A stretch of 64,000 nucleotides of DNA from Streptomyces minutiscleroticus (GCF_014650875.1 NZ_BMVU01000018.1:62001-126000); one strand, 5' to 3'. Counted from the first letter of the stretch, positions 35,713-45,484 are shown. The notes: generated by a model from the sequence alone, not told the origin. Translations and numbers: made by a program.

Positions 35713-36534
35713 ATGCACAACCGTGCGCAGCAGTGGTGGAAGGATCTGGACGAGGGGTTCGAGCGGTTCTTCCGCACCGCGCCCGTCGCGCTGCTGGTCC
35801 TGGACGATGCGCTGGTGGTGCGGGAGGCCAACGCCGCCTACCTGTCCGCAACGGGCCGCAAGCACAGGCAGTTGGTCGGCCGGTACGTCTTCGACGTCTT
35901 TCCCGACAACCCTCATGCCCCCGGCGTGAACAGCGTGGCCACCTTCAAGGCATCCTTCGAGCGGGTCCTTCAGCACGGCGGACGGGACGTCTTACCCGTG
36001 CACCGCTACGACATCCCCTCCCCCCGCAGCACCACCGGCTTCGTCGAGCGCTACTGGAGCCCGCTCAGCGTGCCCCTGCACGACAAGGACAAAAACGTCA
36101 CCGGCATCCTGCACCGGGTGGAGGACGCCACCGCCCTGCACCGCCTCCTGGAGACGGTCAGCACCGCCTACGAGCAGACGGAGACACCAGTGCGCGACCG
36201 GGAGGCCCAGCGACTGTACGCGGAGTATGCGGCCGGAGCCGAACGGGACCGCGCCCGCCTGGCCCGGATGGAGGCCAAGGTGGAGCAGCTGCAGAGCGCC
36301 CTGGCCTCACGCGCCGTGATCGACCAAGCCGTCGGTGTCATCATCGCCCAGCGCCACCTGGACCCCGACGACGCCTTCCAGGTCCTTGTGGAGCTCTCCC
36401 AGCGCACCAACACCAAACTGCGCGACGTCGCCACCGCCCTCGTCCACCGCACCACCGCCGCGCCCGCGGCTCCACCGGCGCCCTCCCCAGCCGCCACGGA
36501 CACCACCCGCCCGGGCCAGACGGCCGGCCGCTGA
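35713..36534 (+). CDS. PAS-ANTAR antitermination regulator
   Basis: 273 residues from the ATG at 35713, which has GGAGGA eight bases upstream; an in-frame ATG at 35698 is the alternative. A PAS domain (about 10-145: FFRTAPVALLVLDDALVVRE, YVFDVFPDNPHAPGVN) is followed by a helical linker. The ANTAR domain (about 188-245) has RAVIDQAVGVIIAQRHLDPD and AFQVLVELSQRTNTKLRDVA. It probably binds RNA hairpins in response to a PAS signal. Ala/Pro-rich tail. Stand-alone gene. Confidence 0.88.
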   Translation: MHNRAQQWWKDLDEGFERFFRTAPVALLVLDDALVVREANAAYLSATGRKHRQLVGRYVFDVFPDNPHAPGVNSVATFKASFERVLQHGGRDVLPVHRYDIPSPRSTTGFVERYWSPLSVPLHDKDKNVTGILHRVEDATALHRLLETVSTAYEQTETPVRDREAQRLYAEYAAGAERDRARLARMEAKVEQLQSALASRAVIDQAVGVIIAQRHLDPDDAFQVLVELSQRTNTKLRDVATALVHRTTAAPAAPPAPSPAATDTTRPGQTAGR

Positions 36535-36885
36535 GGCCACCGGTGCCCGCTGCCCGAGGCAGCACCCCACCCGATGCGGGCAGCCGCCGGCCGACGGCTG
36601 CCCGCCGCCGTCATGTGCGGCGTGTACGGAGTGCGACTGTGCAACCGCCTGCATGATCCAGGCGAGAACCGAGGCGCCGGGGCGGCGGCCACCGTAAGCA
36701 CGGCCACGCCAGCACGACCAGCCGCAACCGGTCCAGCCGACCCGCGCCGTCACGGCCCGCACCACTCGGCCCGGGCGGCTGGTCGCCCGGCGCGTCGAAC
36801 CATTGCCGCCGCCCGCGGCCCGGCGGGCCGCAGGGATCGAGCAGCGGCACGCCCAGGGGGCTGGCGACAGGGCCGGCGACCGGCA

Positions 36886-37200
36886 TGCTGTCGCAGGAAC
36901 GGCGCGAGCGACTGGAGGAGATCGATCCCTCCTGGTGCCCCGCCTGGCAGGTGGAATGGCAGCGCGGCTTCCATCTGGTGCGCCGGCATCTGCACGACGG
37001 CGGCCCGCTGCCCACCGAGCCGGGCAGTGCCGTGCGCCAGGGCGAGGACCTCGGCCGCTGAGTCCGTGCACAGCATCTGGGCTCCGAGGATCCCGCCGGC
37101 GGCCAGCAGCGGATGCTGGAGAACGTCCTCGGCACCGAACCCGCCGGGGAGGAGGAGAGGCCGCGGCCGCGCGGCAGTTCTACGAGCGCGAGGGACACCC
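36886..37200 (+). pseudogene. Helicase-associated-domain remnant with nonsense codon
   Basis: MLSQERRERLEEIDPSWCP, then WQRGFHLVRRHLHDGGPLP and AVRQGEDLGR, is one repeat of the helicase-associated domain found behind Streptomyces DEAD/DEAH helicases. At 37059 a TGA replaces the Trp of the conserved GRW motif. A further piece in another frame (LENVLGTEPAGEEERPRPRG) continues the domain. The helicase core is absent. The flanks 36535-36885 and 37201-37385 show nothing else supported. Confidence 0.65.
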
Positions 37201-37385
37201 GCGCGTGCCGCGCAAGCACGTCGAATCGATCACTGTCGGGCACGCTGATCCGCCTGGACATCGACCACCCGCCCAGCGGAGCCGTCCCCGGGCCGGTCCG
37301 GCTGTGGTGGTCGGCACCGACGCCACCCCGGCCGGCATCGACCGCATGTGAGAGGTCATATTCCCCCGATGTTTCATCCTGGAAT

Positions 37386-37780
37386 TCACGTTTGATCCCG
37401 TGGTGCCGGGTCGCGCCAGGAGACGGTGGCCTCGCCGGTGAGGCGGCGGACCACCAGGTCGGTCATGGCCAGGTGGGTCATGGCTTCGGAGCGGGCGGAC
37501 AGGGTCTCGTAATCGCGGGCCAGGCGGCGGTGGAACATCAGCCGGCCCAGCGTCCGCTTCACCGCCCACCTGCGGGGCAGTTGAGCGAATCCGCGCCGGT
37601 CGGCAGGGCGTCGGACGATTTCCATGTCGATGCCAAGGATGGCGGCGTGCTCGATCAGCTGCTGGCGGCAACCGCCACTCGCCCAGGCCTTGCGCACGCC
37701 TGGGTGAGTGACAGCCACCTGGTCGAGCAGGTGAGCGCCGGCGACGGAGTCCTGAGCACCGGCCGTGGTGACTAGCAAGA
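37386..37780 (-). pseudogene. IS5-family transposase C-terminal fragment
   Basis: The reverse strand reads VTHPGVRKAWASGGCRQQLI, EIVRRPADRRGFAQLPRRW, VKRTLGRLMFHRRLARDYE and DLVVRRLTGEATVSWRD. This is the C-terminal catalytic third of an IS5/IS4-type transposase. The part before DSVAGAHLL is unrelated. The N-terminal two thirds are missing. Confidence 0.75.
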
Positions 37781-37990
37781 GGGACGACGCCACGGTGACG
37801 GTCAGCTCTCTCACCCGTCGCGGCGGTGCCGTCGTCCACATCGTCAGTCCGACAGCGGACGGCAGGACTGTCCTCCCCGACAATGATGACAATGATGGGG
37901 ACGGCCGCCACGAGGAGGAAGCCGGACAGCACCTCTGTACCCCGTCGGTTCCTCACCCATCGTGCTTCCTCCTTGCAAGAAGGGGACATA

Positions 37991-38422
37991 GTGGTACTGC
38001 CTTTGATGGGCATGCTGATGTTGATCGGTCTGGCTACGGCGGTGGCGAGCATCGTGACCGTTGTTCTGATGCTGAGATATCCACCTGTGTCCGCTTCCAG
38101 ACTCTGCGCGGTTCTCGTTCTGGTCTCCGGCTCTTTGGCCGTAGCCGTGTACTGCTACGGCTGGTTCTCCGTCTTGCTGGGAGGGCCGTTCCCCCAGTCG
38201 TGCGGAGACGGGACCGCCTCCGATGCCGAGTTGGTGCGCATCGAGCAGGAAGCCTGGCCTCTTCGCAGCGCCTGCGTCTACGCCGACGGTGCAACGGTGG
38301 AGCACGTCTCCATGTCGATCAGCGTGCTCGTCTGCCTGCTGGCAGGCCTTGCCATCGTCCTGGCATGTGCCAGCGCAGTGCTGCACCGGCGAGTCCGATC
38401 ATCCCCCGTGCATCTGCGGTAG
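37991..38422 (+). CDS. Small membrane protein of unknown function
   Basis: 143 residues from a GTG with GAAGGGG upstream. Three hydrophobic helices: PLMGMLMLIGLATAVASIV, LCAVLVLVSGSLAVAVYC, and at the C-terminus ISVLVCLLAGLAIVLACAS. An extracytoplasmic loop between the second and third contains two Cys (PQSCGDGT, RSACVYADG), possibly a disulfide. I do not recognise a family. Confidence 0.6.
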   Translation: MVLPLMGMLMLIGLATAVASIVTVVLMLRYPPVSASRLCAVLVLVSGSLAVAVYCYGWFSVLLGGPFPQSCGDGTASDAELVRIEQEAWPLRSACVYADGATVEHVSMSISVLVCLLAGLAIVLACASAVLHRRVRSSPVHLR

Positions 38423-38963
38423 CGACCTCGCGCAGCTGCTGCTCGCTGCCGCAGGCGGTCCGGGCGCCGAAGACGTGAGCCGTGCAGTCCGGGGCAGCGC
38501 AACGGTGAGGTCGCGCATCCGGGCGTCGTGGCTGAAGCCGGGCGCGGTGGTGAAGCCGAACCGCGCTCGGGTATACATCACGGGCTCGCCCATGGTCGCC
38601 ACGGGGCGCTTCAGGTTCGGTCCGAGCGGGTGGATGCGGCCATGGCGGTCTTTCGCCTGCGGGCGGCGGCCTTGGCGGCACGGCAGTCCGGGCAGCGGCC
38701 GAAGCGGTAGCCATGGCCGTGCCGTTCATGAGGCCGGGCCGCGGCCTGGCTCTCAGGTCCGTGGCGAGGGCTTGGCGGCCGTAGCCGCGGGCGGGAACAG
38801 GACGTCGGCCAGCTCACGTCGGCAGGCCCGGTCCGGAAAGCGGCGCCGCACCCGGCACTCCCATCACCCCCAGTGTTGTCGTACGGCTGGCCGCAGCATG
38901 CGATTGCCCAGCAGGATGGGACGACACGACCCCGTGTGGCATGTGCGTCGGCGATGGACGGCT
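38423..38963. other. Intergenic with possible small reverse-strand fragments
   Basis: On the reverse strand GYRFGRCPDCRAAKAAARRR (near 38680) and MGEPVMYTRARFGFTTAPGF (near 38580) look coding-like, with a CPDC zinc-type pair. No complete gene with start and stop could be supported. Confidence 0.35.
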
Positions 38964-39371
38964 ATGAGGTCGCCTGGGCGAACCGCGTCCGTCCTCCTCG
39001 GGCTGTCCCCTCTATTTGTCGCCCTCGGTGGAATCGTGAGCAGGTGCGATCCGGTCGGCAAAGAACCGCAGCCCACCACCACGAGCAGCTCCCTGCCGTC
39101 CACGAGCAGTCCTCCTTCGTCGTCCTCCTCGCCCGTCCTTCCCGAGCGGCCGACGGCTGCCGCGGAGACATCGACACAGCCGCCCCACCGTTACGGAAAC
39201 CGTCACCAACACAACCGCCTGCCCGATCAACGACGAGTTCCGCGACCTCGGGGCCTCTACGACAACTGCGACGATGCGCGGGCTACCGGAGTTGCGCCAC
39301 TGCGCAGAGGTGACCCCGGCTACGCACTGCATCCGGATCGCGACAGGGGCGGCGTGGCCTGCGGGCCCTGA
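38964..39371 (+). CDS. Excalibur-domain secreted/lipid-anchored protein, possibly frameshifted
   Basis: About 135 residues from the ATG at 38964 (ATG 38898 also possible). An N-terminal hydrophobic stretch VLLGLSPLFVALGGIVSRCD suggests export. A Ser/Pro/Thr-rich spacer follows. The C-terminus is a good Excalibur calcium-binding motif: YDNCDDARATGVAPLRRGD, then GYALHPDRDRGGVACGP. Between about 39180 and 39250 an alternative frame reads the more sensible TVTETVTNTTACPINDEFRD, so two compensating frameshifts are possible here. Confidence 0.6.
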   Translation: MRSPGRTASVLLGLSPLFVALGGIVSRCDPVGKEPQPTTTSSSLPSTSSPPSSSSSPVLPERPTAAAETSTQPPHRYGNRHQHNRLPDQRRVPRPRGLYDNCDDARATGVAPLRRGDPGYALHPDRDRGGVACGP

Positions 39372-39504
39372 TGCAGTGTCTTATGGCGGTGAGAAAGGCC
39401 CACTACCCGCGTGCGGTGCGTTCTGAACCGTGCACGCGCTTCTCCTGGACCGTGCGCGTGGTCAGGAGAATCGCCTGGCCGACTGGCCAGCATCCGGGAT
39501 GACA

Positions 39505-39726
39505 TCACTTGCCCATGATCCATACAAGATGTTCGGCGAGTGCCTCTTCCTCTGCGGTATCGGGCGTGCGCGTGCAGGTGCACAGCAGGCGCTGTCGGTA
39601 CCCGACCCGGACGGAGATCGGGGTGGGCCCCTCCAGACAGAACGTCTCGTATCCGCAGACGGGGCAGGTGCCAAGGTCGTGGCCGTCCGGGTTGTGCGTG
39701 GGGTTGCAGGCGTTGGGGTTCACCAC
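39505..39726 (-). CDS. Small cysteine-rich hypothetical protein
   Basis: 73 residues from a GTG at 39726. The sequence HDLGTCPVCGYETFCLEG has a CPxCG knuckle, and a second pair RLLCTCTR follows, which together could bind zinc. The acidic end TAEEEALAEHLVWIMGK looks like a natural C-terminus. Not recognised as a family. It lies upstream of the large WD40 gene end, convergent with nothing. Confidence 0.45.
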   Translation of the reverse strand: MVNPNACNPTHNPDGHDLGTCPVCGYETFCLEGPTPISVRVGYRQRLLCTCTRTPDTAEEEALAEHLVWIMGK

Positions 39727-39790
39727 GTGCTCGGCGCGTCGCGCGACTTCTTACCGATTCGTTCGAAGTACGTCACGCTGCACGCCGGGG

Positions 39791-42700
39791 TCAGGTGCCG
39801 CAGGGCGGCGCGTAGGAGAGATCGGGGATGTACTGCGCCCACTCCGCCCGGGTGATCGGCATGCCCGCCCGCGCGCAGACGTAGTTCTCCGCCTTCGCGA
39901 CGTCCAGGCCGGACAGGACGACGCGGCCGTAGCCGTCGGCGGTGGCGAGCGTATCGCCTTTGGGGCTGAATCGGACGTCGTTCGCGTAGGCGGTGCCCGT
40001 GCTGATCACCGCCCGGAGCGCGGGATCGGACGGCTTCGCGATGTCCCACAGCCGTACCGAGGAGTCGAGGGAAGCGGTCGCGAGCAACCTCCCGTCGGGA
40101 TTGAAATCAACCCCGGCGACCACATTGCTATGCCCGCGCAGCGTTGCTACAGGGCTCGGCCGAGCGGGCCGGACCAAGTCCCACAGACGCGTGGTGCCGT
40201 CGTTGGACGAGGTGGCGAGCAGCCTTCCTTCGTGGTCGAACTTTGCGTCCGTCAGCGAGTTGTTGTGCGCGCGCACTACCGCCAGCCGCTTGGGTTCGGC
40301 CACGTCGGCGATGTCCCAGACGATGACCGCCCCGGTACCCGAGCCGACGACGATCGTCCGGCCGTCCGGCGCGAACGCCGTGATGTTGATCCAGTTGTCG
40401 GGCGGCCCCAAACGCGACACCTCTTGCGGGTGTCGCGGCCGCGACACGTCCCACAGGATCGTCCACCCGTCCCGTCCGGTGGTGGCCACCAGCCGGCCGT
40501 CCGGGCCGAACGTCACCGACTGGACGGCGTTGGCGTGGCCGCGCAGCCGCGAGAGCACGACAGGGTGCGCCGGATCGGCGATGTCCCACAGCACGGCGGT
40601 GGAGTCCCAGGAGGAGGTCGCAAGGTGCCGGCCGTCCGGCGCGAACACGATGCCACTGATGTCTTTGCGATGCCCTTTCAACGTGGCGAGCGACAGGGCG
40701 CGGGCCGGATCGGTCGCGTCCCACAGTGTGGCGGTGCCGTCGCTGCCGGCGGAGGCCAGCAGCCGTCCGTCGGGCGCGTAGGCGACTTTGGTGACATAGC
40801 TCGCGGATGTCGTGAGCAGTGCCCGGTCTGCGACGTGCGCCGGTGAGGAGACGTCCCACGCCCTGACGGTGCCGTCGGCGGACGATGTGGCGAGGACCCG
40901 GCCGTCGGGCCTGAAGGCCACGCCCGTGACGCTATTGGCGAACCCCGTCATGCTCGACAGAGGCCGCGGTGCCCGCAGGTCGGTGACGTTCCAGAGCCTC
41001 GCGGTCGTGTCGGCCGATGCCGTGGCCAGTGTCCGGCCGTCCGGACTGAACGTCGCGTCGTAGACGAGGGCTGTGTGCCCCCGTACCGTCCCGAGGCGGC
41101 GTTCGTGCCCTGCGGCGCTCACGTCCCACAGCCCAATGGTCGTGTCCTCCGACGCGGTGGCGAGGACCCGTCCGTCCGGTGAGAAGGCGACGCTTGTGAG
41201 GGAACTGGTGTGCCCGTTCAGGACGGCCCTGCTCTTCGGATGTTTCGGGATGCTGACGTCCCACAGTTCGGCGCGGCCGCCGCGCGAGGAGACGGCCATC
41301 GTCCGGCTGTCGGGACTGAACCTGACGGCGGGGAAGCCGGTGACCGCGGTGACCTTGGCGAGGAGGCGCGGCCGGGCGCGGTCGGCGATGTTCCAGATGC
41401 CGACCTTCCCGTCGTCCGACGCGGTGGCGAGGAGAGCGCCGGCGGGTGCGAACGCGACTGAGCGGACCCGCTCACGGTGGCCTTTCATCGACGCCAGGGT
41501 CCGGGGCGCGGCAGGATCGGTGACGTCCCAGAGGCGGGTTGTGGCGTCGTTCGACGCCGTCGCCACGGTGCGGCCGTCCGGGCCGAAGGCCACGCCGATC
41601 ACGCTGCCCGTGTGTCCCTTGAGCACGCCGAGGTTCTTCGGGTGAGCCGGGTCGCTGACGTCCCACAGCCGGGCCGTCGCGTCGCTGGAGGCGCTCGCGA
41701 GGACCCGGCCGTCGCGCCGGAAGGCGACCAGTTCGACGGGCCCGGTGTGTCCGAGCAGGCGGGCGCCCACCGACCGCGACAACATGGACAGCAGCGCGCC
41801 GCGCGCCTCGGGCGTCGGGGCGATCCGGTAGGCCGCGAGGCCGAGCTGCGCCGCGAGCGAGGAGTCGTTGATCTTTTCCGAGGCGTCGGCGGCCTGCCGG
41901 GAGATGGCCGCGTCGCGCTGGCGGGTCACCTGCCCGTTCTGCAGGACGGCGAGGACGCCCGCGCCCGCAGCGAGCAAGAAGAGCACCGTCAGTGTCGCGA
42001 TGACCTCGCGGACCACCCGGGTGCGGCGCCGGGCGCGGTAGGCGCTGGCGGCGACGAAGCCGTGCTCGGTGGACGTCAGTTCGGCGCCCTTCGGTCCCCG
42101 CTCCAGTTCGGTGGCCGCGGCGAGGCGGCTGTCGGTGTACAGGTAGGCGGCGTCCTCGCCGCTGGCGCGCCAGGTCGCGGCGTCCTCGGCGAGGCGCTGG
42201 CGGACGAGCAGCTCGGCGCGGTCCGTCTCGATCCACTCGTGCAGCGTCGGCCAGCTGTGGATGAGCACCTCGTGGGTGATCTCGACGTCGTCCCTGTGCT
42301 CGTCCTGCTCGCGGGTGAGCAGCCGCTCCCGGGTGAAGGCGTCGATCACCGCGTCCGCCGCCCGCTGGTCGAGGCCGGTGCCGACGAGGTCGTCGCGGGA
42401 CAGCCGCCTGCGGCTGTCCTCGGTGTTCTCACCGACCCTGACCAGTCGCAGGAACAGGGCCCGGGCGATGACCCGGCCGTCTTCGTCGAGCCCTCGGTAG
42501 ACCCGTTCGGCGGTGTCGGCGATGGCGGACTCGATGCCGCCGGTGCTCTCGTAGCCCTCGACGGTGAGGGTCGAGCCGTGCCGCACCTGCCAGCTCCGTC
42601 GCAGGGCGTAGGCCAGGTACGGAAGCCGGCCCGCCAGATAGCCGCCCCGGCCGCCGCCCTCCGCGCCGAGGTCGCGCAGCAGGATTTCGACCAGCCCGGG

Positions 42701-43471
42701 CTCGATCTCCAGATCGACGTCCTGGGCCGGATAGACGATCGCTTCGCGAAGCTGCTCGGCCGTCATCGCCGTGACCACCAGCGCGCGGTCGATGGGCTCG
42801 GCAAGCTGTGGGTACTCCAGGCAGGCGGCGTAGAAGTCCGCGCGCAGCCCTACCACGACCAGCCTGGGGGGCGACCCGTCGGACGCGGCGGCGAGCCGGG
42901 TGAGCCGGTCGATGAAGACCTGCCGTTCCCCTTCGTCGGGACACAGCGTGAACAGCTCCTCGAACTGGTCGACCACGACGATGGTCCGGACGGCGGCGTC
43001 GGCGTCCGGGCCCAGCGCCGCATCGAGCGCGTCCGGCGCGGTGGCCGTCGGGGTGAGCAGGACCTGCCGCCACGAGGCCGATTCCGGCAGGGCCCCGTGT
43101 GCGAGCCGGGCGAGGAGCCCGGCGCGAAGCAGCGATGACTTGCCCGCCCCCGACGGACCGATCACGATCTGCACGCCGCCGGTGCACAGCCTGCGGTCCA
43201 TGGCGTCGACGAGGTCGCTCGTCAGCGCCTCCCGGCCGCAGAACCAGCGCGCCTGGTCGCGCCCGAAGGACGCCAGCCCCGGGTAGGGGCACTCGGCGTC
43301 CTCGCCGCCTTCGCTGTACGTCCGGGAGCGCGTCCGCTGCCCGTAGTGGAAGACCTGGTCGCGGCCCGCCTGGTAGACGCGCCCCTGGCCGGATGCCTGC
43401 GCGTTCAAGCGCGCACGCCCCGCCGGGCCCTCTTCCGCAGGCGGTTTTCCCCGGTCCCGTTTCTCTGCCAT
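39791..43471 (-). CDS. nSTAND NTPase with 14 WD40 repeats
   Basis: 1226 residues. The N-terminus has a YQAGRDQ motif (33-39), then the nSTAND1 entry CPYPGLASFGRDQARWFCGR. Walker A is GPSGAGKS (105-112) and Walker B VVVDQFEEL (164-172), followed by a winged-helix-like and helical region. A hydrophobic helix near residue 490 (ATLTVLFLLAAGAGVLAVL) suggests membrane anchoring. From about 565 to the end there are 14 WD repeats (SPDGRxLATASxDxTxRLWDV type), enough for two seven-blade propellers. STAND proteins oligomerise on ligand sensing and act in signalling or in conflict (abortive infection-like) systems. It lies 6 bases after a small partner gene. Confidence 0.9.
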   Translation of the reverse strand: MAEKRDRGKPPAEEGPAGRARLNAQASGQGRVYQAGRDQVFHYGQRTRSRTYSEGGEDAECPYPGLASFGRDQARWFCGREALTSDLVDAMDRRLCTGGVQIVIGPSGAGKSSLLRAGLLARLAHGALPESASWRQVLLTPTATAPDALDAALGPDADAAVRTIVVVDQFEELFTLCPDEGERQVFIDRLTRLAAASDGSPPRLVVVGLRADFYAACLEYPQLAEPIDRALVVTAMTAEQLREAIVYPAQDVDLEIEPGLVEILLRDLGAEGGGRGGYLAGRLPYLAYALRRSWQVRHGSTLTVEGYESTGGIESAIADTAERVYRGLDEDGRVIARALFLRLVRVGENTEDSRRRLSRDDLVGTGLDQRAADAVIDAFTRERLLTREQDEHRDDVEITHEVLIHSWPTLHEWIETDRAELLVRQRLAEDAATWRASGEDAAYLYTDSRLAAATELERGPKGAELTSTEHGFVAASAYRARRRTRVVREVIATLTVLFLLAAGAGVLAVLQNGQVTRQRDAAISRQAADASEKINDSSLAAQLGLAAYRIAPTPEARGALLSMLSRSVGARLLGHTGPVELVAFRRDGRVLASASSDATARLWDVSDPAHPKNLGVLKGHTGSVIGVAFGPDGRTVATASNDATTRLWDVTDPAAPRTLASMKGHRERVRSVAFAPAGALLATASDDGKVGIWNIADRARPRLLAKVTAVTGFPAVRFSPDSRTMAVSSRGGRAELWDVSIPKHPKSRAVLNGHTSSLTSVAFSPDGRVLATASEDTTIGLWDVSAAGHERRLGTVRGHTALVYDATFSPDGRTLATASADTTARLWNVTDLRAPRPLSSMTGFANSVTGVAFRPDGRVLATSSADGTVRAWDVSSPAHVADRALLTTSASYVTKVAYAPDGRLLASAGSDGTATLWDATDPARALSLATLKGHRKDISGIVFAPDGRHLATSSWDSTAVLWDIADPAHPVVLSRLRGHANAVQSVTFGPDGRLVATTGRDGWTILWDVSRPRHPQEVSRLGPPDNWINITAFAPDGRTIVVGSGTGAVIVWDIADVAEPKRLAVVRAHNNSLTDAKFDHEGRLLATSSNDGTTRLWDLVRPARPSPVATLRGHSNVVAGVDFNPDGRLLATASLDSSVRLWDIAKPSDPALRAVISTGTAYANDVRFSPKGDTLATADGYGRVVLSGLDVAKAENYVCARAGMPITRAEWAQYIPDLSYAPPCGT

Positions 43472-43477
43472 CGGACG

Positions 43478-43894
43478 TCATTCCCCGTCGATGTGCTGGT
43501 CCCTGCCCGCCTGGTAGATACGGGCGTGATCGTGGGCCTCCGTCTGGCCGAACAGCGCGGTCACCCGGTCGCGCTCGCCCGCGCCGAGCCTCGGAACGAG
43601 ATCTTTCTCCACAACCGTGCGCAGGTCGCCGGCCAGGTCCGGGCACTCGCGCAAAAGATGGTCGAGCCGCATCCGCCAGAAACCGACGAGGGCCTGCTCG
43701 GTGTCGGTGTCGGTGGTGCGCCGCGACTCCAGCGCCACGCTCCGCGCCCGTTCCAGCTCACTGCCGACGGCCTCGGACTCCTCTGGTCTGCCCTTGCGCC
43801 AGAGGCCGACCAGCGCACCCCGCGCCGCCTCCCACGCGTCACCCGTCATCGCGGTCACCAGGGCCGTCCCTGCGGCCAGCACCACCGGATCCAT
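43478..43894 (-). CDS. Small partner of the nSTAND protein with YQAGRDQ motif
   Basis: 138 residues from the ATG at 43894 with AAGGGGG upstream. A hydrophobic N-terminal helix (MDPVVLAAGTALVTAMTGDA) precedes a long charged helical region (ALVGLWRKGRPEESEAVG, RMRLDHLLRECPDLAGDL). The C-terminal motif ARIYQAGRDQHI matches the YQAGRDQ segment near the N-terminus of the nSTAND protein. The gene is directly upstream (6 bases) and surely co-transcribed. Such shared short motifs may mediate pairing of adaptor and NTPase. Exact role unknown. Confidence 0.75.
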   Translation of the reverse strand: MDPVVLAAGTALVTAMTGDAWEAARGALVGLWRKGRPEESEAVGSELERARSVALESRRTTDTDTEQALVGFWRMRLDHLLRECPDLAGDLRTVVEKDLVPRLGAGERDRVTALFGQTEAHDHARIYQAGRDQHIDGE

Positions 43895-44083
43895 GCTCGC
43901 CCCCTTGCACGAACGGGGTGCGGCCAACGTACTGCCACGCCCCGGTCGCGGCCAATGGCCTGCCGAGCACAGCCTTTCAGGCGAACGTCATCGACAGCTT
44001 CGGCCCGGCCCCGCCGCTCCGGTACAGCCGGACGAAACAGCGACCGGCGCGGCACCCGATGCGCGCGACGGGCTCCTGACCGC

Positions 44084-45484
44084 TCATGGCCGTGGGCGTC
44101 CTTGCTGTGCGGGCGGTGCGGCGGGTGCGGCGGGTGCGGGCAAAAATGGTCCGGTCGGGTCGTCAGCGGACAGAGTGGCCAGGTCGTTGCCACTGGTTTC
44201 TCCGAGTACGGCGACGCAGACGACCGTCACCAGGCAGAAAGCTGCGATGATCGACGAAATGATCAGTGTGGCGTGATCACCCGCATCGGCCTGCACTTCG
44301 GTGAAGATCAGCGGCGCGAAGCCCGCGCCGAGGCCGGCCATCTGATATCCGAGGGAGGCGCCCGTGTAGCGGCTGCGGGTGGTGAACAGTTCCGTGTACA
44401 GCGCGGCGAGTGGTCCGTACATCAGCGGATGCAACAGCGACTGTCCGACCACGAGCGACAGCACGAGCAGGACCGTACTGCCCGTGTCGACCAGGGGGAA
44501 CAGTGCGAACGAGTAGGCGGCCACCAGCAGCGCGCCCGCGATCACGACCGGGCGCCGGCCCAGCCGGTCGGAGAGCGCCGACCAGCCCACGATGCCGGCC
44601 ACCGCGAGCGTGGAGGAGACCGCCAGACCGTTGAGCACCGTCTGCCGCTCGAAGCCGTCCTGCACGGCGTAGGAGATGAGGTACGTGGTCAGCGTGCCCT
44701 GGACGACGAACGCGGACAGGCCGACCCCGATGCTCAGCAGCAGCGCCCGGGGGTGGTTGCGTATGACGTCCCACAACGGGAAGGACCGGCGCGGTGCCGC
44801 CTCCACGCGCTCCTCGGCCTCGGCGAAGACCGGGGTTTCGGCCACCCGCAGCCGGACGAACAGGCCGATGGCCAGCAGCACCAGGCTGAACAGGAAGGGG
44901 ATGCGCCAGCCCCAGGACAGGAAGGCGTCTTCCCCGACGGCGGTGGCCGTTCCTGAGAGGGCGACGGTGGAAGCCGCCATGCCGAAGGGCGCCCCGGCGT
45001 TCGTGAAGCTGGCCCACAGCCCACGCCGCCGGGAGGCGTGTTCGGCGGAGATGAGCACGGCACCGCCCCACTCACCGCCCACCGCGACGCCCTGCACGAT
45101 GCGCAGCACCACCAGGGCGACCGGCGCCAGGCTGCCGGCCTGGTCGTAGGTGGGCAGGACTCCGATGAGGAAGCTGGCGACGCCCATCACGGACATCGTC
45201 AGCACCAGCATCCGCTTGCGGCCGATCCGGTCCCCGAAGTGGCCGAAGACGACACCGCCCAGCGGCCTGGCCAGGTAGCCCGTGGCGAAGGTGCTGAAAC
45301 TGGCGAGGGTAGCGGCGACGGGACTGAGGTCGGAGAAGAAGACGTCGGCGAAGACCACCGCGGAGGCGGTGGAGTACAGGAGGAAGTCGTAGTACTCAAT
45401 GACACTCCCGAGGAAGCTGGAGGTCACCGCCCGGCGCAACTGCACCGGATCGTGCGCTGCTTGTCGGGGAGAAACAGCCTGCAT
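44084..45484 (-). CDS. MFS metabolite:H+ symporter (MHS family)
   Basis: 466 residues, start ATG 45484 with AAGGGAG upstream. It has the MHS signature near the N-terminus (SSFLGSVIEYYDFLLYSTA), the FGHFGDRIGRKRML loop between helices 2 and 3, and QGVAVGGEWGGAVL (loop 4), and about 12 helices follow. Relatives import dicarboxylates, shikimate, proline/betaine or aromatic acids. It diverges from a PaaX-type regulator, which favours an aromatic or organic acid as substrate. Pro-rich tail. Confidence 0.92.
   Translation of the reverse strand: MQAVSPRQAAHDPVQLRRAVTSSFLGSVIEYYDFLLYSTASAVVFADVFFSDLSPVAATLASFSTFATGYLARPLGGVVFGHFGDRIGRKRMLVLTMSVMGVASFLIGVLPTYDQAGSLAPVALVVLRIVQGVAVGGEWGGAVLISAEHASRRRGLWASFTNAGAPFGMAASTVALSGTATAVGEDAFLSWGWRIPFLFSLVLLAIGLFVRLRVAETPVFAEAEERVEAAPRRSFPLWDVIRNHPRALLLSIGVGLSAFVVQGTLTTYLISYAVQDGFERQTVLNGLAVSSTLAVAGIVGWSALSDRLGRRPVVIAGALLVAAYSFALFPLVDTGSTVLLVLSLVVGQSLLHPLMYGPLAALYTELFTTRSRYTGASLGYQMAGLGAGFAPLIFTEVQADAGDHATLIISSIIAAFCLVTVVCVAVLGETSGNDLATLSADDPTGPFLPAPAAPAAPPAQQGRPRP

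Noticed and set aside
40000-43200. Forward-strand frames over the WD40 region as separate genes
   Set aside because: Repeated Ser/Pro patterns merely mirror the antisense WD repeats, with no start signals.
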